Assembly: GCA_903858115.1 (NCBI GenBank) | Contig: CAIOHR010000317.1 | Location: 1-43,118 of the forward strand | Direction of reading: 5' to 3' | Length of the DNA: 43,118 nucleotides | Origin: an uncultured Pirellula sp. | GTDB lineage: Bacteria > Planctomycetota > Planctomycetia > Pirellulales > Pirellulaceae | Translations under genes and position numbers: made by a program | Notes under the pieces: model-generated | Seen by the model: the letters and a program-made list of their open reading frames with translations, nothing else | What the model was told of the DNA's origin: nothing | Database searches by the model: none | Shown here: positions 33,524 through 42,374 of the stretch, piece by piece | Layout: the number at the start of each line of letters is the position of its first letter | How positions within the stretch are numbered: position 1 is the stretch's first letter

Positions 33524-34660
33524 ATGCGATACTCATCCATCGATTGCTTGAAGACGATCGCCATCGTGGTGATGGTGCTAGTTCACTTCGCGGAGAATCT
33601 CTCAGGAGTTCAATTGCCGATCACGGGTCTTGGGGCACCGCTGTTCATATTTTTATCAGGGCTTAGTTATCGCTTGTGGGTCAATGGCCTCGAGGTGAAG
33701 GGAACTAGCGAGGAAGAAATTTCCAAACGCTCGATACGACGCGGGCTATTTGTGTTTGCAGTCGGATTCGCGTTCAACATTTTTGTATGGCTGCCTGAAG
33801 ACACGTTTAACTGGGACGTGCTGACAATGATCGGCTTTGCCCTGCTGGTGCTAAACGGCCTGCGTCGATTGCCGTCGGCGATTTCAATTTTTTTAGCTCT
33901 AGGCACAATCCTGATCAGTCCATTGCTTCGCGGAATAGCAGATTATCAATCCTATTGGGTAAGAGGCTACTTTGAAGTTGACCTGACGTTACCCGACGTC
34001 TTGATCGGGTTCTTGGCTACTGGATTCATTCCCATATTTCCTTGGATCTCTTATTCCATTGCTGGATTGGTTACGGGGACAATACTGTTTCGCGAACAGC
34101 CGGATGGTTTGTCGGGCAAGCCTGTCGTTTCAGGCGATAGCTCGAACACATTTGTGTCAAAATCGATTTCTAACGGGCTACTGCCTGTCTTGACGGGCGG
34201 CGCATTGATGAGTGTCTCTGGAGCTTTGTTAGCAGTGCGTCCCTATCTTCCCAAAGTTCTATCGACTCATTTTCTTGAGGGCTGGTACATGTTCCCGCCA
34301 ACGATTGAATACGTGCTGGCAACGATTGGAATGGCGTCCCTGCTGTTTGGCCTAGCACACAGGTGGATCGATCGAAATCGCTCACGATTCCTTTCGGCAG
34401 GCATGTTGGATCTAACCAAAACGTTCAGTCAGTATTCGTTCACCATTTACGTCGTGCATCATATGGTCCATCTTTGGCCCTTATGGGTCTATGGATTCAT
34501 CATGGAACATGAGAACTATTATTGGCAAGAAGCCATGAGCTTGAGCTGGTCGATGCCGTTGGCTGTTTTATTCTTGACGGCGTGTTACCTTGTGTTGCGA
34601 AAGATCGGTCCTGATCGGCGACTGGGAATTGAAGGCTGGATGAGGTGGCTGTGTGACTAG
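33524..34660 (+). CDS. Multi-pass membrane acyltransferase-like protein (DUF1624/HGSNAT type)
   Basis: Begins RYSSIDCLKTIAIVVMVLVHFAEN, matching the R-x-x-x-D-x-x-R/K-x-x-x-h-x-x-M-x-x-V-H opening of DUF1624 and acyltransferase-3 membrane enzymes, where the histidine takes part in acetyl transfer. About ten hydrophobic segments follow, with GLGAPLFIFLSGLSYRLW as the second conserved block. Such proteins acetylate or acylate sugars or lipids across the membrane. As the last gene of the FAD-oxidoreductase operon it could modify a lipid or glycan that the oxidoreductase also acts on; this is inference only. Confidence 0.72.
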   Translation: MRYSSIDCLKTIAIVVMVLVHFAENLSGVQLPITGLGAPLFIFLSGLSYRLWVNGLEVKGTSEEEISKRSIRRGLFVFAVGFAFNIFVWLPEDTFNWDVLTMIGFALLVLNGLRRLPSAISIFLALGTILISPLLRGIADYQSYWVRGYFEVDLTLPDVLIGFLATGFIPIFPWISYSIAGLVTGTILFREQPDGLSGKPVVSGDSSNTFVSKSISNGLLPVLTGGALMSVSGALLAVRPYLPKVLSTHFLEGWYMFPPTIEYVLATIGMASLLFGLAHRWIDRNRSRFLSAGMLDLTKTFSQYSFTIYVVHHMVHLWPLWVYGFIMEHENYYWQEAMSLSWSMPLAVLFLTACYLVLRKIGPDRRLGIEGWMRWLCD

Positions 34661-34747
34661 TGGCACTCCTGAACTTCGTTTCACAATAAGGAACGCAACT
34701 GATCCCCCAAACGAACTACTATTTCGTAGGAATTTCTGCTCGGGGTT

Positions 34748-35686
34748 TTACAACACTTTCCCCCCTGAATCCACTGCTTCACCATCGAACTGTTCTGACG
34801 ATTTGGGGATTTTCCTCAGGTAGTTTTCTTTACCGATATAGAAACTTTTCTTTCGGATCGCGGGATGCTTTCGAGCAATCAACTGCTTGAGTCGCGAGAT
34901 TCGATCCGCGGTCGGTGGATGGGATTCGAAATACGAACCGAGCGCCTCGATCAACGAACCAGTGATCTCACCGATCGGCTTTTTCGATCGCGTCGTGGTT
35001 GGTTCTTCATACCGCTCTCTCAATCGTTCGAAGGTGGAGACGATTGCCCCGGGTTCGTAACCTGCTGCCATCGCGAAACGTAGACCCGCCGCGTCTGCCT
35101 CGTGCTCTTGGTATTTTCGATATCCGGCAGAGACCACCTGGTGGGTCATCTCTGCCAACTGACCAATCTCATCCATTCCGATGCGATCCAGGGCGATCTG
35201 CGACTGAAACATTTCAATACAGTGACGCTGATCGACATGCGCAATTTCATGCCCCAGAATGCTCGCGAGTTCAGACTCTGAACGCAAGAATTTGAGCATC
35301 CCAGTACTGATGAAAACCTGCCCACCTGGGAGAGCAAAGGCGTTGACCCAAGATCCCTCCACAACGTGAAACTCGTATTGAATACCAGGTCTTCTGACAA
35401 AAGGTACCAGCCCCTGACCGACCGCGGTAACATAGCTTTGCCAGTCGGAGTTACCAGCTGATGCATCGATCATACCACGGCTTAGATTGCGACCGAACTC
35501 CATCTCTTTCTTATCCGATACGCGAATCAACGTCAGACCGAATTGATCAACATCGCGGATCACATCTCCCCATACCTCCATTGCAGCGGACAAGCTCACC
35601 GATTCATCGACATCTCCAATCCATACCGCTGCGGCACCGATGAGCATCAAAGCTAGTAGGATCCAGGCTCCAGTACGATTCCACAT
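34748..35686 (-). CDS. M48-family zinc metallopeptidase, membrane-anchored
   Basis: One N-terminal hydrophobic segment (WILLALMLIGAAAVWIG) holds the protein in the inner membrane or acts as a signal. The peptidase domain has NAFALPGGQVFISTGML, the zinc motif LGHEIAHVDQRH and the third-ligand region QEHEADAAGLRFA. The pattern is that of periplasmic Oma1/BepA/LoiP proteases, which clear misfolded envelope proteins. It starts 10 bases after the stop of the DUF2339 gene on the same strand, so the two form an operon. Confidence 0.9.
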   Translation of the reverse strand: MWNRTGAWILLALMLIGAAAVWIGDVDESVSLSAAMEVWGDVIRDVDQFGLTLIRVSDKKEMEFGRNLSRGMIDASAGNSDWQSYVTAVGQGLVPFVRRPGIQYEFHVVEGSWVNAFALPGGQVFISTGMLKFLRSESELASILGHEIAHVDQRHCIEMFQSQIALDRIGMDEIGQLAEMTHQVVSAGYRKYQEHEADAAGLRFAMAAGYEPGAIVSTFERLRERYEEPTTTRSKKPIGEITGSLIEALGSYFESHPPTADRISRLKQLIARKHPAIRKKSFYIGKENYLRKIPKSSEQFDGEAVDSGGKVL

Positions 35687-35696
35687 AGTTAGATCC

Positions 35697-38600
35697 TTAG
35701 AGATAAGCTTTCAACTGAGACTTGAAACGCGTGTAAACCCATGAAACAGCGATTAACAATAGACCAAGCAAAATGAACGAGAAAATACGATAGGGTGTTT
35801 CCATGTGACGCAGATCGTATAGGAAGAGTTTTGGTAGACAGACTCCGAGGACAGCCAATCCCGTCAGACGAAACACTCGATCATGCAATAAGAAGCCGAT
35901 GGCGAGCAGGATTGCCCCTTCGATACCCCAAGCCGCAGTAAGAAATCGTCCCGGCAATTCGTAGAAGAGCAATACACCTAGCAAGACCGTTGCCAAAAGG
36001 CAGTACAGAACACGCGCTTTCGCATCCATCCACCGCAGGGGATCGTATGCAGGATTTTGACCCGATTTAAACTGAGCCTCAATACGTGGACTGAGCAGCT
36101 GACAGACATAGAGACAGCCTATCACCAAGGTACCAGTCACGACGGGACCAAAGAATCCACTCGTCTCCTCTGGAACATGAAAATTTGTCGTCCAACTTCG
36201 ACCAAAAGTTAATATTGCAATCAAATAGCTTTGCCACCGCAGGTCAGCATTTTTGAAACGCAACCCGAGATACAGCAGGACGACTCCCAAGACTGCCCAA
36301 CCGAGCACCGCCAGCACCCGCCCCAACTCGAAACGCATCAGGACTACCAGCACCAAGGCCGCAGCATAGAGATACAATCGACCTAGCCATGGTTCTGTGG
36401 CCGATAGGCGGTGTTGCTCTCTCGCATCCGAGAGGCGTGAAGCGAGGTAGTAACAAAAAACGACGATCGGACCGACAGTCAAAAGCCGGTGCGAAATACC
36501 CGCCGTAACGCCTGGGTTCACAAGATTGGCAAAGAATATCCGACCGAGCATCAAAACGCTCGCAACATATCCGTGCCATCGCAAATCCGATCGTACCCAA
36601 TGAAATCCCATTTCGATCAGGAGTAAAGCAAATACTCCCCAACCCACAGCAACGAGCGGAGCGGGTAAAGCATGCCAAAGGAACAACAGGGACATACCAG
36701 ACGCTGCAGCCCGAGCGAAGCTAGATAAGGTTGTCAGTCCATTTGACTGTGAGGTCAATAGAGGCTCGCGAAGCATGCGACTGCTAGTCACGTACAGTAT
36801 GACGGCGGCTGGAGCTAACCATACCCATAACCTCTCCGTGGTTTCCGGCAGTGTGTCTGGATAGATTAGGAATCCATTCAATCCGAACAACAGTACGATA
36901 CCCAAGAGGCCGACCACGCAGCTTTGGACGAAAAACTCTACCAATCGAGTCCGAAACGCGACCTCCATGAGCAAAAATGCGAACGCCAACCATGCAATCC
37001 CCAAATACTCAGGGTGGAAATTGTTGTGTTTCAACCAAATCTCACCCCCTATTACTAGAGTCAGTAAACCGGTCGCTGCGAAACTGTAGCCTCGTTCAAC
37101 AACCAATAGCTCAGATTCTTTCCATCGCCAGAGCACCATACGATTGAAATAAAAAATCGCTGCGAGAAGAATTGCGAGCGGTGTCCATTCCATCAGGTCC
37201 AGCGTCGATAATCGCATCGTATGAGTCCATGTCATCAAATCGCAGGTTACAAATCGCGTCAAAACTAAAAAGAAGACTGGTGTGGATAGGCCTCGCAGAA
37301 AGCTTTGGCCGAGCAGGATCCCGGCAAGAAACAAGAACTCTCCTTCCATCAACCAAGCGACATTCAGTCGCCATCCCGCGTCACTGTACCTTTGCCAAAT
37401 AGCAATGGCGCATAATGCCGTGGAGATCGTGATGGCTGCTTCATACCCGCCTAAAACCAAGCGTTCAAATGGTTGTGTATCTGCACCAAAGGTCGATACA
37501 GGCCTCAACATGGCCCGGAGAATACTACTCACGAGATAAGCGACCGCAGTCACACCAAATAGCAGATAGAGCGTTCCAAAGTTATCGCCCCACTGCATGA
37601 TCGAAAGTCCAATCAGGCCGCATGCGTTCAACGGCAGAAGACTTCTCCCCACACGGATTTCCCGACTACCTTTGGCAACGGTAGCGATATCGAAACACTC
37701 AAATAGGAGCCAGCAAAAAGCGATAACAAGATGACCTGTGGTAAAGTCAAGCCAGATTCTACTGCCAGCCAGGACCTCCGTGTAACGAATCGCGAATACC
37801 CCATACGTGCAGACGATGCCAAACACAGCGAGTCGGTCCCACGAGTAACGAAACGCGACCACTAATAAGGTTGCAGCCAGCAACACACTCGCGACAGCCG
37901 AAAACAACGTAGCGGGGCTAATCGCAATCGCGAAGAAACCAAAGAAGTAAGCTAACCCTGTCACAACCTCCATTCGATAATAGATCGAATGCGCAATCAT
38001 CCCCGCCGCTACCGCAAAGAGGAGCAGGAAGGCGATAGTTGGATTCTCCAGAATACGCGATGCCTCCAGGCCATGCATCGCATAGGTCACAAAGTACAAT
38101 CCAGCCCACCCCCCAGCGATCAATCCGTAAGAGAACGTTCGAAAGCTGACTTTTCGCTGCACGACACCCCCAATACAGAGCATGCCGACACTAACGGCAA
38201 AGCCGATAGCCAACCGACCGACCGGTCCAAGCTTTGTCAGCGAATAGCCTACGAAAAGCGCAATTCCAACAACCAACAAAAGCACGCCGATCTTATTGAG
38301 CCAACTCCCCCCAATCACGGACTCCAAACCTTCCTCGTCTGACGTATGCGACTGAACTGTCGGTTGGAGCAGAGACGGAGTCGACAATACGTCTTGATGC
38401 GACGAGTCCTGGGGGCCAATCGGATGCTGGTCTACTTTCAGCGAAGATACATGCTCGAGTGGCCGGTCATGAATCGAGGCGACATGGTATTCACAAAGAG
38501 GGCAGTAATTTCCGTTCCATGGACAATGGCATTTAGGACACGTCGGTCGCGACGGTTCCGCTACCTCGCTCACCCTCGGTGCTTCAGGCAACTCCAGTGC

Positions 38601-38903
38601 ATTCGAAGCAACCGACGCGATGGCAGCATGCTCAGGTTCCATGAGTGACACCGCGACGGGCAGAGGTACACGCTTCTCGCTCGGTACAAACTCCACTTTG
38701 GCCGCAACCCGCTCCACTTCTTTGGATCTGCGGCTCACATAGATTTCGTTCCAAAGCACGCGGACACGCCTCTCCAAAGACTCTGTTTCAATCCGGAGAT
38801 TTTGGATATGGCGAGACCGGGCCAGTGCAAAGATCGACAATAGCAACGACAGCATGGCTCCGAAAACACTCATAACACAAACAAAAATTATGACTTCTTC
38901 CAT
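35697..38903 (-). CDS. DUF2339 giant multi-pass membrane protein
   Basis: About 1068 residues with some 25-30 hydrophobic segments. An N-terminal anchor and coiled coil (HIQNLRIETESLERRVRVLW) and a cytoplasmic zinc ribbon CPKCHCPW...CPLCEYH precede the membrane part, which starts IGGSWLNKIGVLLLVVGIALFVGYSL, the DUF2339 signature. Function is unknown. The ATG at 38903 is preferred (GAGG five bases before); the frame is open to 39170, but those upstream codons read through a REP-like repeat and are not coding in style. It is the first gene of the operon with the M48 protease, which hints at envelope quality control. Confidence 0.88.
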   Translation of the reverse strand: MEEVIIFVCVMSVFGAMLSLLLSIFALARSRHIQNLRIETESLERRVRVLWNEIYVSRRSKEVERVAAKVEFVPSEKRVPLPVAVSLMEPEHAAIASVASNALELPEAPRVSEVAEPSRPTCPKCHCPWNGNYCPLCEYHVASIHDRPLEHVSSLKVDQHPIGPQDSSHQDVLSTPSLLQPTVQSHTSDEEGLESVIGGSWLNKIGVLLLVVGIALFVGYSLTKLGPVGRLAIGFAVSVGMLCIGGVVQRKVSFRTFSYGLIAGGWAGLYFVTYAMHGLEASRILENPTIAFLLLFAVAAGMIAHSIYYRMEVVTGLAYFFGFFAIAISPATLFSAVASVLLAATLLVVAFRYSWDRLAVFGIVCTYGVFAIRYTEVLAGSRIWLDFTTGHLVIAFCWLLFECFDIATVAKGSREIRVGRSLLPLNACGLIGLSIMQWGDNFGTLYLLFGVTAVAYLVSSILRAMLRPVSTFGADTQPFERLVLGGYEAAITISTALCAIAIWQRYSDAGWRLNVAWLMEGEFLFLAGILLGQSFLRGLSTPVFFLVLTRFVTCDLMTWTHTMRLSTLDLMEWTPLAILLAAIFYFNRMVLWRWKESELLVVERGYSFAATGLLTLVIGGEIWLKHNNFHPEYLGIAWLAFAFLLMEVAFRTRLVEFFVQSCVVGLLGIVLLFGLNGFLIYPDTLPETTERLWVWLAPAAVILYVTSSRMLREPLLTSQSNGLTTLSSFARAAASGMSLLFLWHALPAPLVAVGWGVFALLLIEMGFHWVRSDLRWHGYVASVLMLGRIFFANLVNPGVTAGISHRLLTVGPIVVFCYYLASRLSDAREQHRLSATEPWLGRLYLYAAALVLVVLMRFELGRVLAVLGWAVLGVVLLYLGLRFKNADLRWQSYLIAILTFGRSWTTNFHVPEETSGFFGPVVTGTLVIGCLYVCQLLSPRIEAQFKSGQNPAYDPLRWMDAKARVLYCLLATVLLGVLLFYELPGRFLTAAWGIEGAILLAIGFLLHDRVFRLTGLAVLGVCLPKLFLYDLRHMETPYRIFSFILLGLLLIAVSWVYTRFKSQLKAYL

Positions 38904-38943
38904 CGTGGCCTCACTCCGCTCGATATCCCGGCAAATGTCCAGG

Positions 38944-38993
38944 AGTGGACGGCACGTCGGAGCGTGCCTGCTGCTACTTTTGTCGGCGGTGTT
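38944..38993. repeat. REP-like palindromic element, single copy
   Basis: GGCACG at 38951-38956 and CGTGCC at 38963-38968 form a hairpin with a TCGGAG loop, flanked by GTGGAC on one side and by GCTGCTACTTTTGTCGGCGG on the other. The same flanks and hairpin recur at 42913-43031. On the minus strand it lies 40-90 bases upstream of the DUF2339 start, so it would be in that gene's promoter or leader. Confidence 0.75.
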
Positions 38994-39369
38994 ATATGAT
39001 TCATAAAGGAGAAATGCCCCCAACACGATGAACGCAAACTGTGTGCCAGAACCCGGAATGCACTTCCCTTGAATCAATAACAGTTGAAATCCTTGTCTTT
39101 TTTGACGGAAAAAATGAGTAGCCTCCAACGGTTCCGCATCATCTGATAACGATTTCGTGCGTTCGAGCACAGTTGGTTTTGTCAGGCTAAGCGTAGCTAG
39201 TCGAATCGCCGCGCGAGGTTGTTTGCAATCTTACGCGAGAGCCCCCACACCTGCGTCCCACAAAGCACCTAGCGCTCCACAACGCAGTCGTAAGCGAACG
39301 ACTCACGTTTTGGTTTTCGGAGTCACATATCATGAAGGAGCAGCCAAGCAGTATATTGTATAGAAACGC

Positions 39370-40170
39370 CTAACGAGCGATTAAGCTCCGAACATGTTCG
39401 TCAGACAGAGCGTGCTTCCAGATACGAACATCGTCGATCAAGCCGTCCATGAATTCATTGGTTCCCGTATTCCCAATCTGCATGGTTTGGCCTCTTCGCA
39501 TCAGTCGAGGCTCACCTTTGAACGCAATCGTCTTCTTGCGGTCGGCGTCGAGATAAAGCCGGCATTCTTTTTGTTCGTTGTCGACCACAAAGGTGACTAG
39601 ATACCAGCGCTGAGTCTCGAGGTCCCCCCCTTGTCCGTTGCTACCGACGTCGTCCTTGTAGAAATTAATCTTCGTGTCGATCCAAACTGTGCCGTCACCG
39701 ATGTCACCGTGAACTTTGTCGGTATTCACTTTCATATCGAAGTTGAACTCGCCACCGAAGCGCGTGCCGAGGATTCCTGAGAAGGTTGGTTCTTTCGTTA
39801 GCCAAACCCAAGCCGACACTGTGAACGTGCCGATCTCGAAATCGGGAGAATACGGAATGCTGACGTGGTCTCCCTTAGGGCGGTCAAACAGCAATGCCTT
39901 GTCAAATTTTCCTTCGCGTGACACTGCGCCGTGGATGGTGCCATGATGGGTCCCGACACTGTCCCGCGCCTCGCGTCCAATGTCGTCAAGTTTCCAATGC
40001 GCGATGGGCGAAGGAAGGTTCACGATGTCAGTAGACGGTGTGAGCCTAGTTGCACGAATATAGTCTTCGGAGAAGATATAGTGTTCGGCGAAGAGGCAAA
40101 GGTACGTCGTAAGACCGAGACTACAACAAGTACGAATACTACTCGCGTTGCTGAACCAGGAAAGACTCAT
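39370..40170 (-). CDS. LamG/concanavalin-like domain protein, exported or anchored
   Basis: Residues from about 60 to the end form a LamG jellyroll: IAHWKLDDIGREARDSVGTHHGTIHG, FTVSAWVWL, GTNEFMDGLIDDVRIWKHALSDEHV. Planctomycetes carry many such secreted sugar- or matrix-binding domains; often the domain is fused to other parts, but here it stands almost alone. The N-terminal segment (CCSLGLTTYLCLFAEHYIF) is hydrophobic and partly built from an 18-bp repeat. The ATG at 40170 (MSLSWFS) has AAGG about ten bases upstream; the frame is open to 40260 through a second 18-bp repeat. No partner genes are evident. Confidence 0.72.
   Translation of the reverse strand: MSLSWFSNASSIRTCCSLGLTTYLCLFAEHYIFSEDYIRATRLTPSTDIVNLPSPIAHWKLDDIGREARDSVGTHHGTIHGAVSREGKFDKALLFDRPKGDHVSIPYSPDFEIGTFTVSAWVWLTKEPTFSGILGTRFGGEFNFDMKVNTDKVHGDIGDGTVWIDTKINFYKDDVGSNGQGGDLETQRWYLVTFVVDNEQKECRLYLDADRKKTIAFKGEPRLMRRGQTMQIGNTGTNEFMDGLIDDVRIWKHALSDEHVRSLIAR
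40058..40093. repeat. 18-bp imperfect tandem duplication inside the LamG gene
   Basis: ATATAGTCTTCGGAGAAG at 40058-40075 and ATATAGTGTTCGGCGAAG at 40076-40093 match at 16 of 18 bases. On the coding (minus) strand they give LFAEHY and IFSEDY in a row, so the reading frame is kept. Confidence 0.85.
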
Positions 40171-40206
40171 CGTTGGATTGCCTTGTGGAAAGTAAGGGAT
40201 GTTCGA

Positions 40207-40242
40207 TTTTTGAATCAGCAGACCTTTTTGAATCAGCAGACC
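40207..40242. repeat. 18-bp perfect tandem duplication upstream of the LamG gene
   Basis: TTTTTGAATCAGCAGACC occurs twice without a gap at 40207-40224 and 40225-40242. In the upstream extension of the LamG frame it would encode GLLIQK twice; if the ATG at 40170 is the start, it lies in the leader or promoter. Confidence 0.95.
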
Positions 40243-40530
40243 ATTGGACCGAAAAACCAACGAGATTGTACCGACTAACGTAAGGGCATTCTATTGCGAA
40301 TGCGACGTCATGACGATTGTTTGCTCGTTACGACTGGAAATCGAGTCAATCCAAGTGGAACGAGCAGGGAAATAATAAATCTACAGCATGTGCTTTCGCC
40401 GCAAAGCTGAGTCGTTTCGGCACACAAAACTGAGCGAATGAGCCCTTAGGGGAATTGTCGGAGTCGAGTGCTATTCCAAATGTGCCTTGCTGGTGAAGTA
40501 TTCGAGTGTCAACCTAACTCATTGGAACAC

Positions 40531-40586
40531 AAGTTGCTGTTCGTTGCCCCCTTGCACATTGCGAGCCCTACTTGCGACAGCAACTT
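40531..40586 (+). promoter_or_regulatory. Inverted repeat in the leader of the UspA-GspE gene
   Basis: AAGTTGCTGT at 40531-40540 is the exact reverse complement of ACAGCAACTT at 40577-40586, with 36 bases between, ending 35 bases before the ATG at 40622. It could form a long hairpin in the 5' leader or be a two-site operator. I see nothing else of note in the gap 40261-40621; GGTGGAGAG at 40602-40610 is the likely ribosome site. Confidence 0.45.
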
Positions 40587-40621
40587 AAGCCAAGAGTGAC
40601 CACGGTGGAGAGCCGAAAGCA

Positions 40622-42226
40622 ATGTCCTTCAAAACGATTCTGGTTCCGTTTGATTTTAGCGAACACAGTGTGCTAGCGCTCGAGAAGGCCTGCCAGCTCG
40701 GGCAACAGCTGCATGCCGAATTGCATATCGTCTATGTGAGGGATGGTGGGGCTGACGAGGACTTGCAGCGACACGCGATGGATCGGCTATTATCTGCGGT
40801 TCCTCCAACGTATGAAATGCAGAACCGAGTTCATCGCCAAGTTCTAAACGGTCGGGCTCACGCGGAACTGATCGAATACTCCAAACAGCATCAGGCCGAT
40901 CTGATCGTGGTGGGCTCACGCGGCCGCGCTGGCATTCTTTCCTTATCTCTTGGAAGTGTTGCGCAACGAATTCTCAAAGAAGCTCCCTGCCCCGTTGTCT
41001 TGATTAGGGCGGATTTGACCAATGCGATAGAGTCTCAGGATGAGGCAGATATCCAGTACCGAGGTTTAAAGGAATCCGACTCACCAGCTCTCGACTTGAT
41101 CGCACGCGCCATTAGCCTGCGGGCGACGGATATTCATATTGATCCCTTGGACAAGGAACAATACCAAGTTCGTTTCCGGATTGATGGAATCGTCGTGTCG
41201 TATTGCAATGTCGATACGGGGGTAGCAGAACGTTTAATGCATCAGTATCGGACCTTAGCCAGGATTGACGCCGTCGATCCTTTTCGGCCTCGTGAAGGCC
41301 GTTTGATGCTGCCTGCCAGCATGTATGATTTCGAAGTGCGAGTTACCGCAACTCCAGTTGCCGGTGGTGAAGCCATGGCACTGCGGCTGTTTACCAAAGA
41401 GAGTGTATTCATGCCACTTGGGTCCCTCGGCTTTGGGCCAGCTGGACTTCAGACGGTTCAAGAGATGCTGCATGGGAGCGAGGGGCTATTGTTGGTTTCC
41501 GGTCCAACAGGCACGGGCAAGACCACGACAGTTTACTCGATGCTACAAACCTATGGCAGCACAAACAAGAACATTGTCTCGATCGAAGACCCAGTTGAGT
41601 TTGATGTTCCATTTGTCCGACAGCTCAATGTTGATGAGCGTCATGATGTTACGATGACGAGTGGATTACGAACCATTTTGCGCATGGACCCCGATATCAT
41701 TTTTGTGGGAGAGATTCGCGACCCAGAGAACGCAGCGATCGCCTTGCGGGCGGCGAGTTCCGGTCGTTTCGTCTTCAGTTCATTGCACACTCGCGACGTC
41801 GCGGCCACGTTCACCGCTTTTCGCGAGTTGGGTGTCAAAGATCGATCCGTAGCCGAAAACGTCATCGGAGTAGTCAATCAGCGGTTGGTAAGAAAGCTCT
41901 GTGAAAAGTGCCGCAGAGTCGGCGAGCTTGGACCGAATGAACGAGAAATATTCACCCTCCTCGGTGTCGAGATACCAAGCGTGGTTTACCAACCGGTTGG
42001 ATGCGATGCATGTCGAGGTACTGGCTTTAAAGGGCGTTGTGGTGTCTTTGAATGTGTTAGAATCGATGCGGACTTGGCCAAAGCGATTAGCGACAATGCA
42101 AACGAAGAAGAGATTCGGCGCTTGATTCGAGCCAAAGGTATTTCAAGCCTGACGGCCGAGGCGTTGAAAAAAGTGATCGATGGAGTTACGAGTCTTGACG
42201 AAGCCCTGTCCGTACGATGGGCATAA
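40622..42226 (+). CDS. Universal stress protein domain fused to GspE/PilB-type secretion ATPase
   Basis: Residues 1-140 are a complete UspA domain: FKTILVPFDFSEHSVLALEKA and the ATP-binding loop VVGSRGRAGILSLSLGSVAQ, ending APCPVVLIR. Residues about 150-534 are a type II secretion/type IV pilus ATPase: the arginine-rich T2SSE N2 part ATDIHIDP...VRFRIDG, Walker A GPTGTGKTTT (near 294), the aspartate box, Walker B IIFVGEIRDPENA, the histidine box SSLHTRDV, and a zinc site CEKC...CDAC near 426-464. The usual GspE N1 domain is replaced by UspA. No pilin, GspF or other secretion genes are near. It could power a pilus or secretion machine under nucleotide or stress control; that is inference. Confidence 0.9.
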   Translation: MSFKTILVPFDFSEHSVLALEKACQLGQQLHAELHIVYVRDGGADEDLQRHAMDRLLSAVPPTYEMQNRVHRQVLNGRAHAELIEYSKQHQADLIVVGSRGRAGILSLSLGSVAQRILKEAPCPVVLIRADLTNAIESQDEADIQYRGLKESDSPALDLIARAISLRATDIHIDPLDKEQYQVRFRIDGIVVSYCNVDTGVAERLMHQYRTLARIDAVDPFRPREGRLMLPASMYDFEVRVTATPVAGGEAMALRLFTKESVFMPLGSLGFGPAGLQTVQEMLHGSEGLLLVSGPTGTGKTTTVYSMLQTYGSTNKNIVSIEDPVEFDVPFVRQLNVDERHDVTMTSGLRTILRMDPDIIFVGEIRDPENAAIALRAASSGRFVFSSLHTRDVAATFTAFRELGVKDRSVAENVIGVVNQRLVRKLCEKCRRVGELGPNEREIFTLLGVEIPSVVYQPVGCDACRGTGFKGRCGVFECVRIDADLAKAISDNANEEEIRRLIRAKGISSLTAEALKKVIDGVTSLDEALSVRWA

Positions 42227-42374
42227 CAACTCGTTCTATTCACGGTTTCGAAAATCCTGGCAAGCGAGGCATAGGCGGCGTCAAGCTCGAAGCCCTGCGA
42301 CTGGGCGGCCGAAGTATTCACGCGCCGACAGAGGCTTTGTGATCCGTTATACCCCGCTCGCGGCTTTCTTTGGT

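Noticed and set aside
38903..39170. Upstream extension of the DUF2339 protein by 89 residues
   Set aside because: It translates a REP-like repeat (the peptide RHAPTCRPL recurs as RHAPSCRPL from the other copy) and a better ribosome site precedes 38903.
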